A stretch of 39,961 nt of DNA. Source: Micromonospora solifontis. Its GTDB lineage: Bacteria > Actinomycetota > Actinomycetes > Mycobacteriales > Micromonosporaceae. The notes beneath the pieces were generated by a model, which had not been told where the DNA came from, searched no databases, and worked only from the letters and a program-made list of their open reading frames with translations. The stretch lies in the NCBI RefSeq assembly GCF_003725545.1, contig NZ_RJLN01000049.1:1-39961 (forward strand), in the 5' to 3' direction. The position numbers and the translations under genes were made by a program. Numbering within the stretch: position 1 is the stretch's first letter; the number at the start of each line of letters is the position of its first letter. Below, piece after piece: positions 38,968 through 39,961 of this stretch.

Positions 38968-39961
38968 ATGGCCCGGGCACAGCAGAACGAGAAGGCCGCG
39001 ACCGTCCGCACCACCAGCACCAGCCGAGGTGCCCGGACCATGTCGAAACCCGCGATGGCCGCGCTCGGCGGGTCCGTGCTGGCCCTCGCCTGGGCCGGCC
39101 TCGAACTGGCCGGCGCGGGCACCACCATGTACGCGTACGGATTCTTCTTCACCGAGTTCTTCGCCGGGGTGGTCGCCCTGGTCTCGCTCAGCCTCACCGT
39201 GATGCTGGGGCTGCTCGCCACCGACCGGCTGGTGCTGCTCATCCGGCACCGGGTGCTGCTCCAGTCGGCGCACCGGGCCACCGGGATCCTCGGCGTGGCC
39301 GGGCTGGTCTTCCACGTCATCACCAAGATCGCCATCGGCCGGGCCGCCCCGACCGACGCGGTCGTGCCGTTCATCGGCGGCACCGGCCTCTACGTCGGGC
39401 TGGGCACCGTCGCCGCCTTCCTCATGGTGAGCGTGCTCTGGACCGGGCTGATCCGGGTCCGCTTCGCCGGGGTCGGTCCCAAGTGGTTCTGGCGCGCGCT
39501 GCACTCGATGGCGTACGTCTCCTGGCCGTTCGCGCTGATTCACGGGCTCAACGCCGGCCGCGCCGCGAAGACCTGGGTGGTGCTCAGCTACCTCGCCTGC
39601 GTGCTGCTGGTGGTGGTGGCGCTGCTGGTCCGCTTCTCCGTCTACGTCGGCCGGCGCAGCCGGGAGCAGCACCAGGCCGCCGCGCTCAACAAGGCGATGA
39701 CCGGCCGGGAGGAGAGCCCGGGCCTGCTCGCCGGGCTGACCCGCCGGCGTGCCGGCAGGGAGGAGAAGGAGAGCCGCGCCCGGGGCCGCGAGTCGAGCTG
39801 GGCGGAGACCACCGCCACCTGGACCGCGCCGGCCGGCACCGCCCGGCGGCGGGACCCGGAGCGGTTCGCCGTACCGGTGGTGCCGGAGCCCGGGTCGCTG
39901 CGCGAGCCGGTCCGGGTCGCCGCCGACCGCCGCCGGCGCGCCGAGGAACCGGTCTCCGGCG
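38968..39961 (+). CDS. Ferric-reductase-like heme membrane protein (3' end outside window)
   Basis: The frame is open to the right edge, so at least 331 residues. After a polar start of about 25 residues come about six membrane helices (about 35-235). Two helices carry His pairs with spacing typical of ferric-reductase/NOX-type b-heme domains: HRATGILGVAGLVFH (about 111-125) and HSMAYVSWPFALIH (about 179-192). A charged, Arg/Glu-rich tail (from about 238) follows, with no visible flavin domain so far. It may carry electrons across the membrane to a partner oxidoreductase. The ATG at 38968 has GAGGAG very close upstream (3-base spacing), so the start is not certain. Divergent from the amylase. 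Confidence 0.7.
   Translation, partial: MARAQQNEKAATVRTTSTSRGARTMSKPAMAALGGSVLALAWAGLELAGAGTTMYAYGFFFTEFFAGVVALVSLSLTVMLGLLATDRLVLLIRHRVLLQSAHRATGILGVAGLVFHVITKIAIGRAAPTDAVVPFIGGTGLYVGLGTVAAFLMVSVLWTGLIRVRFAGVGPKWFWRALHSMAYVSWPFALIHGLNAGRAAKTWVVLSYLACVLLVVVALLVRFSVYVGRRSREQHQAAALNKAMTGREESPGLLAGLTRRRAGREEKESRARGRESSWAETTATWTAPAGTARRRDPERFAVPVVPEPGSLREPVRVAADRRRRAEEPVSG

Overview
The window is very GC-rich DNA with dense, short-spaced genes, frequent GTG starts, many 4-base ATGA/GTGA overlaps and G+C-rich hairpin terminators. The gene content fits a Micromonospora-like member of the Micromonosporaceae: a SigE-type ECF sigma factor with a membrane partner, an XRE/DUF5753 regulator paired with a DUF397 protein, an F420-type luciferase-like oxidoreductase, DivIVA-domain proteins, an alditol-oxidase-like flavoprotein and a secreted actinobacterial alpha-amylase. 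The genus is an inference. No rRNA, tRNA, CRISPR array or intact insertion sequence was seen.

Left end, 1-5600 (accessory). The 3' end of an Rhs polymorphic toxin overlaps a small gene that is probably its immunity partner. A decayed Nudix hydrolase follows, then a HigB/HigA-type toxin-antitoxin pair lying between two diverged copies of a roughly 55-base repeat. Two orphan membrane proteins and a RimJ/RimL-type acetyltransferase complete the region.

Middle, 5600-23200 (metabolic and regulatory). In order: a secreted HAF-repeat protein; an aldo/keto reductase divergent from its likely TetR repressor; a SigE-type sigma factor with a membrane partner; a glycine betaine/proline ABC importer (ATPase, permease, lipoprotein); a heme-oxygenase-like protein; a two-gene beta-sandwich plus glycosidase-like module without signal peptides; a TetR regulator divergent from an FAD monooxygenase; an intergenic block with 51-base tandem repeats and a perfect 40-base palindrome; an ArsR/SRPBCC pair; an F420-type oxidoreductase; and a membrane DivIVA-like protein translationally coupled to an alditol oxidase.

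Right part, 23200-39961. A site-2 protease with CBS domains diverges from a VapBC-type toxin-antitoxin pair whose likely operator is three GTATG repeats 11 bases apart. A prolyl oligopeptidase follows closely. Then come the DUF397/XRE pair, a DivIVA-like/Cys-rich small-protein pair, an alpha/beta hydrolase, a TetR-regulated DHA2 drug exporter, and a four-gene ABC exporter plus two-component operon. That operon ends at a perfect 54-base palindrome shared with a convergent L,D-transpeptidase. A secreted GH13 alpha-amylase with a clear promoter, and a partial ferric-reductase-like membrane protein cut off by the window end, close the window.

Recurring themes are paired regulator/target genes with visible operators, two type II toxin-antitoxin modules, and many genes whose TAnnnT-like -10 box sits about 6 bases before the start codon, suggesting leaderless transcripts. 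All functional calls rest on reading motifs by eye; no database search was run.
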